The notes under the pieces were generated by a model. It made no database searches. It had not been told where the DNA came from and was given only the letters and a program-made list of their open reading frames with translations. The position numbers and the translations under genes were made by a program. 64,000 nt of DNA from Isoetes taiwanensis (Eukaryota; Streptophyta; Lycopodiopsida; Isoetales; Isoetaceae), in the NCBI GenBank assembly GCA_021234155.1, contig JAJEKV010000011.1, forward strand, positions 250,001-314,000, written 5' to 3'. Positions 23,745 through 35,600 of this stretch are shown here, in pieces (within the stretch, counting starts at the first letter, position 1; each line of letters begins with the position of its first letter).

Positions 23745-23879
23745 CCTGGCCTCATTAATAGTCCCTTGAGGATTTTGGGCCCATTCACGAAACCTTTGTG
23801 CGGGATCGCCACCAGTACCATATAGGTCCTCCAATATCACGATTGCTTGGTGCAACGGATCATCTAAGTTATCGCCCAT

Positions 23880-25133
23880 CTGAATGTGAAACCAAATATT
23901 AAAAATAAAGCAAGCACAGCTCAGACAAAAAATTACAACCTAGTTGCCACATCTAGTGCAATCTGCAACCCAAGTTCGGCTACAACATTGAAAAAGTGCA
24001 CATGCATCAAATTTCCCCTTGAGTTCAAATTGTAGGATGCTCACTTGATATTTGATTAAAATATGAATGTTGGGTCGCTTTAGAGGACATGTGATATCAA
24101 GAATTAAATTCACGAAATATCAACGAAAAATTTAACCTCATAATGACTATTAACTTGCTGTTGAAAATGTTCTAAAACTCTATGCTACAGTAAAAATAAT
24201 ATCATTTCCATAGGATCATTTTCATTGCTACAATGATTTCTACATGTGACGTTCTATCAAATTACTAACCTCTTGGAATATGAGTTCGTCTCTCCAAATT
24301 GACACTCCACTTGCCTTTCCCTCTTTACCAGCTTTCTCTAATTTACTGTTTTACTAGAGTTGAATGCGTAATCTCCTTAACCTGCAATTATATTTTATAA
24401 AGAATCATCACAATTGGTTTAGGGAGTCCCTTATACAAAGCAAACTTTGAGAAAGGAATCCAAATTTTACTGTAGCAATGACCGATTCGTGCACAAGTGT
24501 GCCAATGGTTACTCAATTTCCACCTAAACACAGCTATCTACTGGCAACAACCTTAATTTATTACAATAGGTATAAAGTATCTAGCCACATCCATGAAAAC
24601 ACTCTGCACATGCAGGGTAACTTAAAAAATTTAAAGTCGCCTAAAAATACTAGCAATGGTGTTAATGCATATGAGATTAAAAGTACAAGCACAACTAAGA
24701 GCTATAAAATAGAATGAGTCAACAGTGATAAAGAGTAAATCCACTTAGCAAAGTCATCATGTATGCACAACACTTAAGCAGGATAGGCGTCGACAAGCAA
24801 TGCACACAACCAAGGCCAACAAAAAGCATAAGAATCCAACCATACTCCCATGAAAACTACAAAGATCAACATATTTATGTAAATCCACAATATGCATGCA
24901 ACATCACTCTAAATTGGAAATACACGTGAATGAGAATAAATATAGATAAAAGCAACAAAATCGCCACTTGAATCCATGGCTATAACATAAAAAGAAAACA
25001 TCTTAGCCAACGCACCACAAATTTTAAAATTTTACAATTGGAAAAAATTGTAGGGAAGTGAAGGACAATAAATCCAAAATAAATAAAGTTGCTAAGGAGT
25101 TTTCAAAGGCAAATCGTGGCCCTACGCAATATA
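23880..25133. other. Flank of the split gene, no supported gene
   Basis: AT-rich DNA upstream of the ATG at 23879. It may contain the promoter and 5' leader of the split transposon gene or the far end of its element, but I find neither a CACTA terminus nor a clear exon. The frame at 24478-24717 has no motif. Confidence 0.4.
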
Positions 25134-25146
25134 CCACTACACTTAT

Positions 25147-25169
25147 GTCGTATTTAATTAAAGTGGGAC
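25147..25169 (+). repeat. Left inverted-repeat core of the 12.7 kb element
   Basis: A 23-bp stretch containing TATTTAATTAAAGTGGGAC, identical to the reverse complement of 37839-37861. Outward it continues CACTACACTTAT, which agrees with the other side at only about half its positions. Confidence 0.8.
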
Positions 25170-25340
25170 AAATCTTGAATTTTGGGACTCGGACTGAAAA
25201 TGGGACTCACACACCATAAAAGAAATTTCTGAATTGATTGCTTGAATAGAATTACACATGACACACATAGAATTGGGTTACTTGTTTTCCTCATAAATTT
25301 TACAAACCACTAGTTGAGAAAGTTTTCAAACTTCTCAATA

Positions 25341-28300
25341 TTATGTACCCTCATACAATGATATAGCATGGAGGTTGCTCATGGCCTTGTCCATCTCCCT
25401 TCTTGGGATCTTGTGTGTGTTGTCCTTTGCAATGTGAGAACTTGGATATGACCATACCACACACTCCACCAATTCCCTCCTTTGAGGGTCAGCGTGATTT
25501 GCCCTCCACTTCTTCTCCCAGCAGTCAGTGTATTGCTCCTTCAAGTTGCCCTTCTTGTGTCTCCCAATGGGCTCCCAATATTGAATTTGGAATCCAGGAC
25601 GCAACTCCTCTCCATCAGGCATAGTGGTGGTTACATCAGAGAGTGCCACCCCTAACCATATTGGACAGTCCTCATCATCAGGCCTTACTAGCACAAAGTA
25701 TCCTTCCTTGATGTCCTCAAAGGGATCCCACTCAGAAGATCAAACCACTTGCTTTGAGGCCTCATTTTCCCACAAACCACTTGGAACCCTTGTTGGGACC
25801 CAAGTGAGCATTCTTAGACGTGCTTGCACCTTGAGAACCCTCCCATCTTGACTCGCAAGAACCCGCCTCTTAGCTCCCTCCCACATGGTTGTTCAGTTTC
25901 CAAGCATGTCACAACTTTCTCCCAGTACTTGATTAGGGAGTCCATTTGATTTTTCTTAAGAGTGGAGGTGTGCTTTCCATTTCGAACATCATCCCAGTGC
26001 GTTATGTAATCCTTGATGCCCTTCACCAGTTGGCTAGAGTCTTTGACTGTCTTGAAGGGAGGTAGTGGTTTTGGCTGCCCTTTAGGAATGAGAACTTCAC
26101 CAGCAGCACCCCTTTGCCACAACTCGATACCTTGTACAGGCATCCACAACTTGTCACCTGGTCTCCACTTATATTGCATGATTGGTATTCCATCCCTAAC
26201 CCAAAACTTGAACTGAAGTGGCTTTGTGTGTCCTGTCAACTGGTCCTTACCATCTAGCAAGTATCCTTCTACAAATGATTTCCAATCTGCAACCTCATCC
26301 ATCAAGAAAGCCATTGGGTTGGGGTCAATGCAGCTCTCAAACACATCCATTAGTTCAGGGAGAGTGGTCACGTTTTCTCTCTTGAGCTTGGTGGAGAAAG
26401 TTCCAAAGAATCCATCTATATCATCATGGGCGAAAGCATGCTAGGGTGTACCATCTAAAGTTCTTTTTAGGGAGTGCGAAACTACCCAGAAAAGTACCCA
26501 ACACTGGGTACTGGGGACTTGCATAAATGTCTCAATAAATAATAAGTTTGAAAGTTGATTCATTCATCTTAGTCTCTAATAGTATTGTTATGCTCTAATA
26601 CTATAGATTCACATTTTATTGACCTTCAATTAAAAATTTTTGGATTGATTTTAATGGAAAGAACAAACAGAAAGTACCAGTTTTAAAAGTACCCAATGTA
26701 GGTACTTTTGAGGGTTCCAAAAGTGGTACACCGTAGCATGCTTTCACCCTCATGCGTATGCCCAACCATCATGAATCCCACTTTCACAACTTTGAATACT
26801 CCCACTGCTGTCAAGTATGACATTGCCCCAAACATCCATCTATTCTTGTTTTCTTTCCAACAGTTGTCCAACTGAACACATAGCTCCTCAGGCAGTGATT
26901 TCTCAAGTAAGGGGAAATCATCCCAAGTCCTCCTTGATTCACTAGACACCTTGGATGTGAGCTTTTTTATCTGCCTTTGGTAACAAAGCGGTTGATCATC
27001 CATCAAAGCCTCAAAAATGGGTGCTGAAGGGGAATACCTCCTCCCTTCTATCGATCCTTTCTCTAGTGTTCTCAGGCACTTGAAAATAGAGCTCACATGG
27101 AAGTTTGGATCATCTCTCCATAGATCAAGCACGAAATGACCATATGTTCCAGTTCCATGACCATGTGTTAATACACCCGCCCGGACTTATTTTCATCCGA
27201 AAAAGCGTTTTGACAACGCTTGGGTAAAGGATCTAGCTTTGGCAAGAAAGTCTTGTGTTGGTCCATCTTATCATGAATTATACACAAAAATTTGTCCCAA
27301 ATTTGCATCTCGGAAAATGTTCTCCACCGCCAATACAACTGTCTACATGATATTTGGTCCCTTTGGTGATCTGCAAATTGCTCCCTAATTGCCATTCTTT
27401 CTTTCTCTATTGCGCTTGATGCAAGTGTATCCTTGAGTTGAATGCAAGTGTTGCACTTTGAGAATGGCATGTGTTGTAGGACACTCACGCCCGAGAAGTG
27501 AGTGCTCCATAACTTGCTGAAATGTGATTGAGAAAGAGGCCTACCTCGGTAGTTTCTAGGATGGAGTTGACCTCCTTAAGGCACTCCTTTTGGATATAGT
27601 GTTGTGGCAACACTCTTTGCACCACTCGCACACCGTGCTCGCTTCCTTCGACTTGTGGGGCATAGATTGAGACATGTATCTCACAAAGCTCTCAAGACTG
27701 CAATGGCCTTTAGAGTATTTGCTCTAGGTTTCAAAGTGAGTGCATTACCATGTTGGAACAAATGTGCCCTTTTCTAACCTGCTCCCCAAGATTCCGTAAA
27801 ATGAAGACTTGCTCACCCCAAGAATCCATCCCAATGCTCTCATACATACCTTCATGCCCCTCAATTGATATAGTAGCCGCCCCGTGTTTTCATCATAGCT
27901 GAAATTCCTACACAAGAAGTAAATGAAATTAATCCTATCTTTTTAAGTTTGTCCAATGTATTGGGACCTTATCCAGACGAGGTCATCCACATTGTATGCC
28001 AGACTGCAATCTAGGTTGCAACACTCTTGTCCCCTAATTGCCTCCGTGTTTTCTCTGGTTGGTGCTATACTTTCCATCCTTTCTAAATATTTGTCACTTC
28101 TAGGCCTCTTGGGCACCCTTGGGCTGCCTTTTATGAAAGACATAGCGTCTCTTCCTTGTGATCAAAGGATGCTCATCGACCACCAAATCTTCCACATGGC
28201 CTTGGGTGGGCCTTGGGGTGTGTAGTTCAAGAGGGCACTCTAGAGTATCACCATTCTTGTGTGTAATATATCTAATTGGCCATCTCAACCGAGCTTGGGA

Positions 28301-28572
28301 CTCCAAAGAGCCCCCGAGCACACAATGCAATCACTAGAGCTTCCACGGGACATGATTGTATCAACTTCGATAAGAAGCTTCACAATGCCAACTCCAAGAT
28401 GTTCATCTCCCAGCCTCTCATCATTCACACTATCAAATGGATCAACTGCAATTATTATGCCCTCTGCAAATACCGTCTGGTTGCAAGGGTGCAACAAAAG
28501 GCAACCCATCTTCCTCCATTGGAGCCTAGGGCAATGGCCTCTGCTGGACTTCCTTGGCTCCATTTTACTCAT
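25341..28572 (-). pseudogene. DDE-like transposon protein (DUF7869-like), broken
   Basis: Minus-strand frames give consecutive parts of one protein. From N to C: unassigned leader (28572-27943, with a CCNLDC cluster), HDKMDQHKTFLPKLDPL (about 27280-27220), VLDLWRDDPNFHVSSIFKC (27135 down), VQLDNCWKENKNRWMFG, MMVGHTH and, past an inserted MITE, DDIDGFFGTFSTKL (26427 down), then MAFLMDEVADWKSF and a C-terminal segment (LVRPDDEDCPIWLG, IQYWEPIG) ending at 25341. The QLDNC...KN and GHTH.DID signatures match a large group of transposon proteins in plants and animals that I know mainly as DUF7869; the acidic residues suggest a DDE/RNase H-like transposase (inference). Breaks: the MITE at 26428-26749, a frameshift near 25890, a stop near 25750, and more in the 27.5-27.95 kb part. 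Probably the transposase of the 12.7 kb element, now inactive. Confidence 0.65.
26428..26749. mobile_element. 322-bp MITE with ~26-bp inverted ends, TCAT target duplication
   Basis: The ends read inward as GGGCGAAAGCATGCTA (left) and GGGTGAAAGCATGCTA (right), continuing (G/C)GGTGTACCA. TCAT flanks both sides (26424-26427 and 26750-26753). Removing the element and one TCAT joins the two halves of the surrounding transposase gene in frame across its GHTH.DID motif, so the insertion site is certain. Inside are more inverted words (AAAGTACCCAA...GGGTACT and AGTACCCAATG...GGTACTTTT). A 4-bp duplication does not fit hAT, Mutator or PIF, so the superfamily is open. Confidence 0.9.
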
Positions 28573-28609
28573 CTCACATGCTCCCCTCGAATGAAAAAGC
28601 TCACATTAA

Positions 28610-28860
28610 AACCATATAGCCCCAAACACCACAAATATGACCATATGAACCATATAAAACCATACAAACATATTAAATATAACCATATTAAATCATACAA
28701 CCATATTAACTAAAATCATATAACCATATTAAAGCATACAACCATACTCATTCTAAACCATATGTAAACATTGTAACCATATATAACCATTGAAACTATT
28801 CAACCATTGAAACCATATTAAATACATAAGATAACATATATAAACATATAACCTAACCTT
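28610..28860. repeat. Degenerate AACCATATTA repeat
   Basis: About 25 imperfect copies of (A)AACCATAT(A/T)(A/T)A over 250 bp on the plus strand, between the transposase relic and the GC-rich centre of the element. It falls where the promoter of the minus-strand gene would be expected. Confidence 0.75.
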
Positions 28861-30088
28861 TCATATCTTGTCATGGCCACGCGGCCTCTTTGAGGCTAAA
28901 AGCGCGGGCCATGTCAAGACTCAAGACCGCCACGCCATGGAGGGCATGGCCCACACGCGATGTAAGTTTATTATTGCACTTTTACGAGGTTCGAGGGTGC
29001 GCCGTAATTAATCGCACCCTCTTCCTCTCCCCCCCGACCATTCTTCCTCCACTGTTTTCTCTGATCACTCTTCGAGCTCTGTGTTTTCCTTAAGCGCCCG
29101 CTTTTCCGATCAGGCGATCGATCGAACCGAGCGATTCCAAGGCCATCTTATGACGCCGGCTTTGGTCGACGGATCGGGGGCGCTTCAGCGCCCGAAGTTC
29201 TCAGCCAGATATTGTTCGGGCGTTTCTGCCTCGACGAGAAGAAAGTGAGGCCCTTTTAGTGCCGCTTTTTTAGTTTTCGTAAGTCCTTTAGTGCATTTTT
29301 ACTTATATTCATTTGTTAGAGGCTCTTATTAATCCCTCGATACAATTCTGACCCGACAAATCCTTATTCACGCTTTTGAAACGACTATACCCACATGGAA
29401 GCGAACACGGAAGCCTCCTCCTTATCCAAGCCAAATCTTCCGTGTATGTTTTTGTAATATCATACCCTTTTTAATCTCATTTCAGACTGTTTCTCCATCG
29501 TTCTCTGTTTTCTCATTAATCTCACTAATCTCTCATTATCCGTTTTCCCTTTGTATTGTTTTTTCGCTTTTGTTATCTTTTTCTTGCTTGTGGTTGAATT
29601 GAATACATTGTACAGCACAAGTGAGAATAGTGGTTAGAGTAGTAGCAAGCAACCGAGATAGAAATCATCGAGACCGGGTGTTAGGAAGTAAGATATTGCA
29701 GAGCATTAACGTAACATAACTAGGAATGTCTTTCTCCCAAAGAAGAACTAAGAATAGGAATTGCTTCACGTAATCTCCATTTCTAACTCACAACAAATCC
29801 ACTGCGCAGAGACATGCAGAAGGGAGTGGCGAAGTTGAGAATACTTCAACTTGCCAACAAATCCAGAAGTACAGGCCTTCTTCTCGACTCGCAAGTCGAG
29901 AACTTCTCGACTCGCGAGGCGAGAAGAGGGAGTGTACACTCGGACCTGCTGGGCGGTTGAGGGATTCTCGACTCGCGATTCGATTGCACAGCCTACCCAA
30001 TGTCTTCACATTCTTTAGAAACTGTTGCAGCCCTTCTCACTTGTGAGTCGAGAATGTGATACCCCCTCGCCAATGGCCCTTTGTGCAC
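28861..30088. other. Central region between divergent genes
   Basis: No gene is supported. The composition switches here from AT-rich to mixed/GC-rich (GCGGCCTCTTTGAGGC, a short inverted repeat, and CTCTTCCTCTCCCCCCC, a pyrimidine tract at about 29020). Being placed between genes reading outward on both sides, it is the likely promoter area. The first CTCGACTCGC palindromes appear at about 29884. Confidence 0.4.
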
Positions 30089-31550
30089 AAGTAGTGCCTC
30101 CACCCCTCGGAAGCCACTCTCCTTCAACCATGCTCATCGAATATTGCGAAGAGGACCGTCCGACCGGGTGGAGGCCTCGGCGACTAACCACAGAGGTGCC
30201 AGCTTTTCTCGACTCGTGGAGTCGAGAAAACGCAGTGCTCTAGTGCACTTAGCTGGCCCGGCAGACACTCTTAACCACTCTCCTTCTATCTTCCTCGGAC
30301 ATTGCAAGGGAAGTGGTTTTCACTGTCTGGCAGCCAACTCTTAGCAACCCAATTCTCACGTATGGTCGCATGGCCTCTACCCAATCAAAGACCGTCTCCT
30401 TCGAACCATCTTCGCCGAATATTGGGCGAAGGGGATAGGCTCGATTGGGTGGAGGCCTCGGCGACTAACCACGAAGGTGTTGGCCGCCGACCTCGGGTGT
30501 CGAGAAAACGCAGCTCTAGTGCACTCTAGAGCTGGCTGAGCCACGATCTTAACAACTCTCCTTCTATCTTCCTCGGACATTGCGAAGGGAAGTTGTTTTG
30601 TTGTCTGCGCAGCCAACTCTTAGCAACCCAATTCTCTGTTTGTGGTCGCAGATGGCCTCTACCCAATCAAAGACCGTCTCCTTGAACCATCTTAATTTAA
30701 TATTGCGAGGGATGGGCTCGATTGGGTGGAGACCCCTACAACTAACCATTGTGGAAACCACGAAAGCTTGCCAGTATGCATTTTCGGCTGAGTAAAGGAA
30801 TGCCTTACCCAACCGCACTCCATGTGTACCATCCCAGGAGTTCTCGATGGCTAAGGCATTCTCGACTTGCGAAGTGAGAATGTAGACATCGAAAACCAAT
30901 GTCGCATTCTCGACTCGATAGTCGAGAATCCTCTACCGACCAATTCTCACGTGTGGTGGAATGATGGCCTCTACCCGGTCGAGCCACTCTCTTCGAACCA
31001 TCTTCGGCCCGAATATCGCGAAGGGAGGGGCTCTGACCGGGTGGAGGCCTCGCAACCAACCACGTGGAAACCATAGAGCTTGTTGAAACCAGATTTCGCC
31101 TGAAGTCGGAATGCCTTAACCAACCGCACTCCATGTGTACTAACCGGAGTTACGGATGGCCAAGGCATTCCCCAGGCTTGGCGAAGTCGAGAATGTAGAC
31201 AAGCATAACCAACGATCGCATTCTCGACTTCGCAAGTCGAGAAATCCCTTAGCCAGCCAATTCTCTTGTGTATGGTAAAGTGGCCTCGACCCAATCGAGT
31301 CACTCTCCTTTCAACCATCTTCGTCGAATATTGCTAAGGGAGGGGCTCCTGACCGAGTGGGAGGCCTCTACAACTAACCACAGGGAAACCACAGAGAGGA
31401 AGCCAAGGCTTGCATTCTCTACAACTACTGCACTTTGTATTCTCCGTTTTTAGTCCCAAGTGCCTCTAGCCTGTCTGAGCCACTCTCCTTCGAACCATCT
31501 TCCTCGAATATTATTGAAGAGGAGTGGTTGGACCGGGTGGAGGCCCCTCC
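30089..31550. repeat. Six ~86-nt hairpin repeats within ~300-bp tandem units
   Basis: Copies start near 30089, 30372, 30653, 30967, 31283 and 31457. Each reads GGCCTCTACCC...CTCCTTCGAACCATCTTC...AATATTGCGAAGG...GGGTGGAGGCC, so the two ends pair. Copy 2 pairs CCCAATC with GATTGGG while copy 4 pairs CCCGGTC with GACCGGG: both arms changed together. The DNA between hairpins also repeats (AATGCCTTA(C/A)CCAACCGCAC at 30797 and 31110, period 313). Confidence 0.8.
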
Positions 31551-31561
31551 GACTAACTACA

Positions 31562-32631
31562 AGAGGATGCATTTGAACCGCATCTCCTAGGCCTTAGACC
31601 TAGCCTGATCTATGTACAACATTCCAAGAAAACACTCCATAAAAAAGACACCTAAAACGGAATCGTTTTTAACCCTCGATCCATTGTTTCCTTGCCGGAG
31701 CATCTCTCAACCCGCAGAGTAAATCATCTCTAAGCTGAAAAATCTTTGGACAAGGAAACAATGAATCCGTCGAGCTTATCGCCAGTTCCATTATTTAAAC
31801 ACGCATCGGCATGTTCTACAAGCGAAATAACATAGGCATCTCTGAAACTCACCTCTTCACGCTAGTAATTCCTTTGGGCCATCAGATCACACGGATCCCG
31901 CAGCCTCACCTAGAGTCTTTGCTTCTTCTGTCGGTCTCATCAAGAGTGTATTCGCATCTAATACTTGTATCACTGCGATTCTCGCGTATCCCCGTTCCAT
32001 GGCGCAGCAGTGTAGAGTTCCCGTGTCTGGCAGCTCCTCTCCGCTTCCTACCTTAGCTCCGTGCTCATCGATCAAATCAACTGCTTGCAATAGGACGCGC
32101 GGTCAGGAAAAACACACATATGCAAGGCGCTGTTAGCAGCTTACCGCGTCGCGGCGCCATTCCGGAAGTCGCTTACAGTCGATGCTCCCCTCCGAACTCG
32201 AGGTCGCCAATGCCGCAGTGAAGATAAACTACGCTCCGCTCACTAAGTCCCTTGATGTGATTAAATTTCGAAATAGTGTTTGGGCGGGCTAAAGCCGACC
32301 GTGTTGTACCCTTAGCCTGCTTTTTTTCATAAATGATTGCATGTCCTTAAATTCAAACTAAAGAACACGCCCGATCGTTTTTACATGCAGTCCTAAAACT
32401 CACAACGCGAGGAGGAAACTTAATTTACAGAGGGGTCCGATCAGGAAGAAGATGAGAGGGCATACAGACATGACGACTCGGCCCAAGAAGTTTAGGCCGG
32501 AGGGGATGCGTTCTAGCGGCAAAGAAGAAGAAGAAGACTAACACCCCGTGTGAGCTCGAGGGTTTTCTTTTGTCGGAATACCTTAACCGGGTCCATCCTT
32601 TCTTCTGCAAAGATTCACCTCGGACTCACTA
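31562..32631. other. Region upstream of the FCP1-like gene, no gene seen
   Basis: No supported frame and no strong repeat, apart from a duplicated GTTTCCTTG(C/T)/CAAGGAAACAATG pair around 31690 and 31755, which is inverted. It may include the leader of the plus-strand gene. A GAAGAAGAAGAAG run occurs at 32522. Confidence 0.35.
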
Positions 32632-35600
32632 GTGATCACCGTCGAACTCCGTTCTTTCGTCATCGAGGGACTGGAGACAGAGCTTCTTGACACACCAGAT
32701 TCTTGGTGGTATGTTGAGGTATCAACAAGTGGGAAGGAGAAAGATCTGTTTCTCCACCAAAGGGACAAGAAGAGCTCCGGAGACAAGTACAAGAAAATCG
32801 GTGTTGTGCTCTCCCGCCTCGGTCCGATTCAAGCATTTAACACTACATGTCGAGGGACCGCCGTAAGAGTAAGTTCTATCACACCAAAAATTAGCAGTTT
32901 CAAATTATTCTCACTCTTCCATGAGCAAGGCGAAGGGCACCGAAAAAAGGCAGGCGCCTTTAAATTGTCAGAACCTTGGGTGGAAGGATCTGGAAGGGAT
33001 GAAGGAGGCCGGAACCCTAACATCCAAGGAGCTTGGAATGGAGATTTCCAGAGTCAGGGAAAAGCTGTTCAATACGGGGAGCTTCACTTCTTTGTCTTTG
33101 AAGACTCTACAACACTCGCAGCTGGGGGGAGTGAAGTTGTGGTTCATACACAAAAAAGTCCACCAAAAAACAAAGATGGGGAAGATGACACCACACGGGA
33201 GGAATCAGATGACGAAGGAGACGAAGATATGGTCGACTCCCCAATAATGGATCCAGATGATCAGATCAGGATTTCACAGAGTATTATCCGTTGGGAATAT
33301 CACACAAGCTGCTGCTGGACATTAGACGGCTGAAGGTTTGCACGGGAGATGCCATCTTGTTCAACCACAGGGAATTTAATCCAGCACACATGCCGGAGAT
33401 TCTGAACTCGATGGTGCGACATCCCGTTGCGTGCAGATCCAATGCCCGGATGTCATACCTTTTAGCGATCGACCGGTAAGTTATTCATTTGGAAGTCCGA
33501 GGAAGATCTGAAGGAAAAGACGTCCGGGTTACGAGTTGTAGACGGTCAAGATTCGGTGAGGGCGGCGCAAGTATTGCGCAGACGGAGAAGGAGGTGCCGC
33601 AGCGATCAAGGATAGATATGCCAAAAGCGAGAGTGCGAGAGTTCTTTCTACGGAGACACCAAAGAACCGAACCGGCCAAAGATTAGCCACGCCGAACACA
33701 ATAGCAGCGAAAGTGCCGCCTACGTAAGGTAAATAACTCTTTGATTCTTTCCATTCTCGACTCATGAAGTCGAGAAAGCCCTACCATCCTAACATTTTCC
33801 GATTATCATCGGGTTTCGACTCGCGAAGTCGAGAAAGCCGTGGTAACACGTAAAAATCAAAGAAAGCAGAGCTTTCGCGAGTCGAGAAAACACAGATAAG
33901 TAAAAGAAACTCGCGAGTCGAGAACACCCGGGGCTGCTATTTACTGTTTATTCCGGGTGTTTGTAGATACTTTCATGCTCTGACATTGGTACATTGATTG
34001 AATGCAGCCTTTATATCGACCGGATCATACACGCTTAGGCAACAAATTGGAAAGCATTGGGTTGTCCTCGCGTTCTAAAGGAAACAGGGGCTCCCCTGAT
34101 AAGTGGAAGACCTTTGAGAAACTATGCAGATATGTTCTCACTGGAGGGACAGGAAGATGATGAGGGAGAGGAAGAAGAGGAGAAGAAGAAGAGAACACCA
34201 AGGAAAGGCGGGAGTCTCTCTCGGACCAATATGACCTCATTCTTAGCAATCGAGAAGGCCCCGGGAGATATGGACCGAGATATGGGCTCAATGGACAAGA
34301 GGCAAGTCAAGGACAGAATGGAGAATTTCCAAGCAGGCCGGACCCCAAGTTGTTTGACAAGCAGTTCATGAAGAGGATACAGAGCCTGACGGACAAAGAA
34401 ACGATTGACCTACAAGGCAAAATCTTGGATGGAACAATCCTACTAAGGAAGACCAGGAGTTCTAAAAATGCGGGGATTTAAAGGATTATGCCACAGCCCT
34501 AAAGCGACGGCCATATGCGTAGAAGGCATCACGGAGTTTCAAGAACGTTGCATCTAATGAATACCATGATTTTGATTATTACAAGGAAAAGGCTGCCCTT
34601 GATGAGGAAGACATGAAGGAATTGAACCGTCTATGTCAACCCTACATCAACACCAAGCCGGGCGTAACGTCAAAATCCTTCCTTTCCCCGAACGTGCTAT
34701 GGCAATTCAAGAGGAAGCTTGGATTCGGGTGGTCCGATTTAAGGCGCACGATAGCTCCCCCATTTCGGGTAACTTTGGGACACAAGGGATTTGGTGGTCT
34801 GGGGCGGCACTGACCCCGTGGCACTATTTGCCATCAATATGATCAAAGACCCCACCCTTTTTATGACAAAGCTGACATAGAGCAGTGGTACAAGACGATG
34901 TTCCGACATGACCGACCTGGATACTTTCGGTTTCCTTGTCTTTTGCATGCCGGGCAATGGGTAGTGATATTAACTTCACCAACAAGATCATGCACTCCAT
35001 ATACTTAACTTGATCATGAGTGCAGACTTGGCTTGCCAAGGCACCAAGCTTTGCCAACATAGTTTTGGTTTTGATTTCAAGATCGGCGATAGACCTGGAT
35101 AAGTGGTGGTCTAGCTTAACATCATTATCTCGACAAGTTCATGATCTCTCAAGAGCGGATGGAACCCCGAAGGGGGCAGATTTATGGAGGATGTTCCATC
35201 GATGGACAAGGTCAGCAAAGATGGTGCGATGTGTCCTATACATAGAATTCCTATCCGCCAAGAGTTATCAAGTACTTCATAACCAGCTTGGTCGAGGAAG
35301 ATCAAATTGTATCGCGAAAGTGGTACATGAATGGCCCGCTGTTCTCGTGGGGCTATCTTTGTTTGGAATGAAACCTATATCCGTGGTTGGAAATAAGGAC
35401 ATGGTTGAAACCATTCGGTCATACCCGGATCCGCTTCATGAGCATTTCAAGGGGAGGAAGACAAATGGAAGCAGCAAAGACGACGAGGACGAGGGAGACA
35501 AAGCTGACGGAGACGAGAATGTCGAAGGTTTGGACCCGAATGCTGCCGAACACATTCTTGAAAACCTGAGATTGAGGTGAGTTTATTTTGTTTCTATCGG

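Larger units (their letters stand above)
13092..23879 (-). pseudogene. Probable transposon-borne gene, first exon split by a CACTA insertion
   Basis: A multi-exon gene reading from ATG at 23879 to TGA at 13092-13094. Exon 1 begins MGDNLDDPLHQ and runs to 23745, where a 9.2 kb CACTA element interrupts it; it resumes at 14549 in the same frame once the insert and one copy of its 3-bp duplication are discounted. The second half encodes a Pro/Ala-rich tract ending at 14378. Further exons: 14313-14249 (Gly/Arg-rich, GRGRGHGGRGRG), 14187-13981 (YPAGCGILEG..., FYWKAP), 13895-13819, about 13732-13568 (Lys/Arg-rich, RSKLKKEVKQHLEEG), about 13510-13438, 13345-13262 and 13195-13092 (acidic end). Introns have GT/AG ends. 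The layout recalls the second genes of CACTA elements (Transposase_24 / Ptta type), but I see no diagnostic motif, so the family is a guess. As it stands the gene cannot make its protein without removal of the insert. Confidence 0.6.

Noticed and set aside
26433-26748. 8-bp target duplication AGCATGCT and hence a hAT element
   Set aside because: The palindromic AGCATGCT belongs to the inverted ends, because similarity continues outward to GGGYGAA. The true flanking duplication is TCAT, confirmed by in-frame repair of the host gene.
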